Below, piece by piece: positions 13,122-13,635 of a stretch of 13,635 bases of DNA. Position 1 is the first letter of the stretch; each line of letters starts with the position of its first letter. Below the pieces are notes generated by a model. That model ran no database searches. It was given only the letters and a program-made list of their open reading frames with translations, and was not told where the DNA came from. This DNA comes from Pseudomonadota bacterium (GTDB lineage Bacteria > Pseudomonadota > Alphaproteobacteria > Rhizobiales > Xanthobacteraceae), in contig JAJYAH010000102.1 of assembly GCA_021779635.1 (NCBI GenBank), positions 1 to 13,635 on the forward strand, in the 5' to 3' direction. The position numbers were made by a program, and so were the translations under genes.

Positions 13122-13635
13122 ATGTCCGACTTCTTCAAGTCCAGGCTGTTCTGGATCGCGCTCGGCATCGTCATCATCGCCTCGACGCTGCCGCTCTATG
13201 TCTCCGACTATATTCTCGGCCTGCTCACGGTCGCCTATTATTTCGGCGTATTCGCGATGGCGTGGGATCTGCTGTTCGGCTTCGCCGGCGAGGTGAATTT
13301 CGGCCCGACCTTCCTGATCGGGGTCGGCGCCTACACCGCCGGCATTCTCAACAATCAATATGGCTGGTCGGTGTATCTGTGCATCGTGCTCGGCGCATTG
13401 GCGTCGGTGATCGCCGGATTTGTGCTGGCGCTTCCGGCCTTGCGGGTGCGCGGGCCCTATTTCGGACTGACCACGCTGGTCGCCGTGCTGATGTTGCAGA
13501 ACTTCATCGTGGTGTTCGCCGATCTCACCGGCGGCGAAATCGGCCTGACGATCCCCGACGTGATTACGATCAACGCCGGCGCCAATTACTGGATCGCGCT
13601 TTGCTTCATGACCATCAGTGCGGCGATTCTGTACG
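13122..13635 (+). CDS. livM: ABC transporter permease, LivM type (partial, runs off window)
   Basis: About 171 residues are visible and the frame is open at the window end; family length is about 320 or more. The start is taken at ATG 13122, eight bases after GGGAGG (13108-13113); an ATG at 13116 overlaps the livH stop but is only two bases from that site. Family features include AYYFGVFAMAWDLLFGFAGE followed by VNFGPTFLIGVGAYTAGIL, the usual LivM helix 2-3 region (NLLxGYAGQxSFGHAAFFGIGAY type), and LRVRGPYFGLTTLVAVLM, also a LivM signature. Phe-Gly-Pro-Thr replaces the commoner Gly-His, as in LivM relatives for other solutes. The two ATPase genes (LivG, LivF) should lie to the right. Confidence 0.9.
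   Translation, partial: MSDFFKSRLFWIALGIVIIASTLPLYVSDYILGLLTVAYYFGVFAMAWDLLFGFAGEVNFGPTFLIGVGAYTAGILNNQYGWSVYLCIVLGALASVIAGFVLALPALRVRGPYFGLTTLVAVLMLQNFIVVFADLTGGEIGLTIPDVITINAGANYWIALCFMTISAAILY

Noticed and set aside
1..13635. CRISPR arrays, tRNA/rRNA genes, insertion sequences, integrase
   Set aside because: I looked for regularly spaced repeats, cloverleaf-type sequences, terminal inverted repeats and transposase-like proteins, and found none.

Overview
The window is high-GC DNA with the gene content of an alphaproteobacterium of the Bradyrhizobium/Rhodopseudomonas type. The clues are a Tat-exported BMP-family binding protein, ACS-type MFS and tripartite tricarboxylate transporter genes, a liv operon, and small hypothetical proteins with strong AGGAGG-like ribosome binding sites. 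The genus is an inference from style; no rRNA or marker gene is present.

Layout. Positions 1-632 (minus) hold the N-terminal part of a BMP-family ABC transporter binding protein, cut by the window edge. Behind it lies an AT-rich regulatory stretch (633-958) with two near-identical dyad boxes. An MFS anion transporter follows on the minus strand (959-2281). A small plus-strand hypothetical gene (2610-2843) ends at a clear bidirectional terminator (2886-2914). At 3008-3516 (minus) are the remains of a tctBA operon: the N-terminal part of TctB is joined out of frame to the C-terminal part of TctA, so the pair is a deletion relic.

Positions 3768-10499 are an accessory block. It holds a 107-aa hypothetical gene; a 184-aa hypothetical gene (minus) with three Cys-x-Trp motifs; and, divergent from it, a YcaO-domain enzyme (4812-6158) followed after one base by a large regulator (6160-8286) with winged-helix, BTAD (SARP-like), TolB/FlgO-like and TPR regions. 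Convergent with these is a two-gene minus-strand operon: a cytosolic animal-type haem peroxidase (10499-8748) and an unrecognised 136-aa protein (8707-8297). No YcaO partner (E1/ThiF-like or Ocin-ThiF-like protein), no TfuA and no recognisable precursor peptide is visible. The block may therefore be an unusual peptide/protein modification locus. Any link between the YcaO half and the peroxidase half is inferred from position alone.

From 10890 to the right edge runs a branched-chain amino-acid-type (HAAT family) ABC transporter operon on the plus strand: binding protein, an intra-operon hairpin, LivH permease and partial LivM permease. Its ATPases would lie beyond the window.

No tRNA, rRNA, CRISPR array, insertion sequence or integrase was found.
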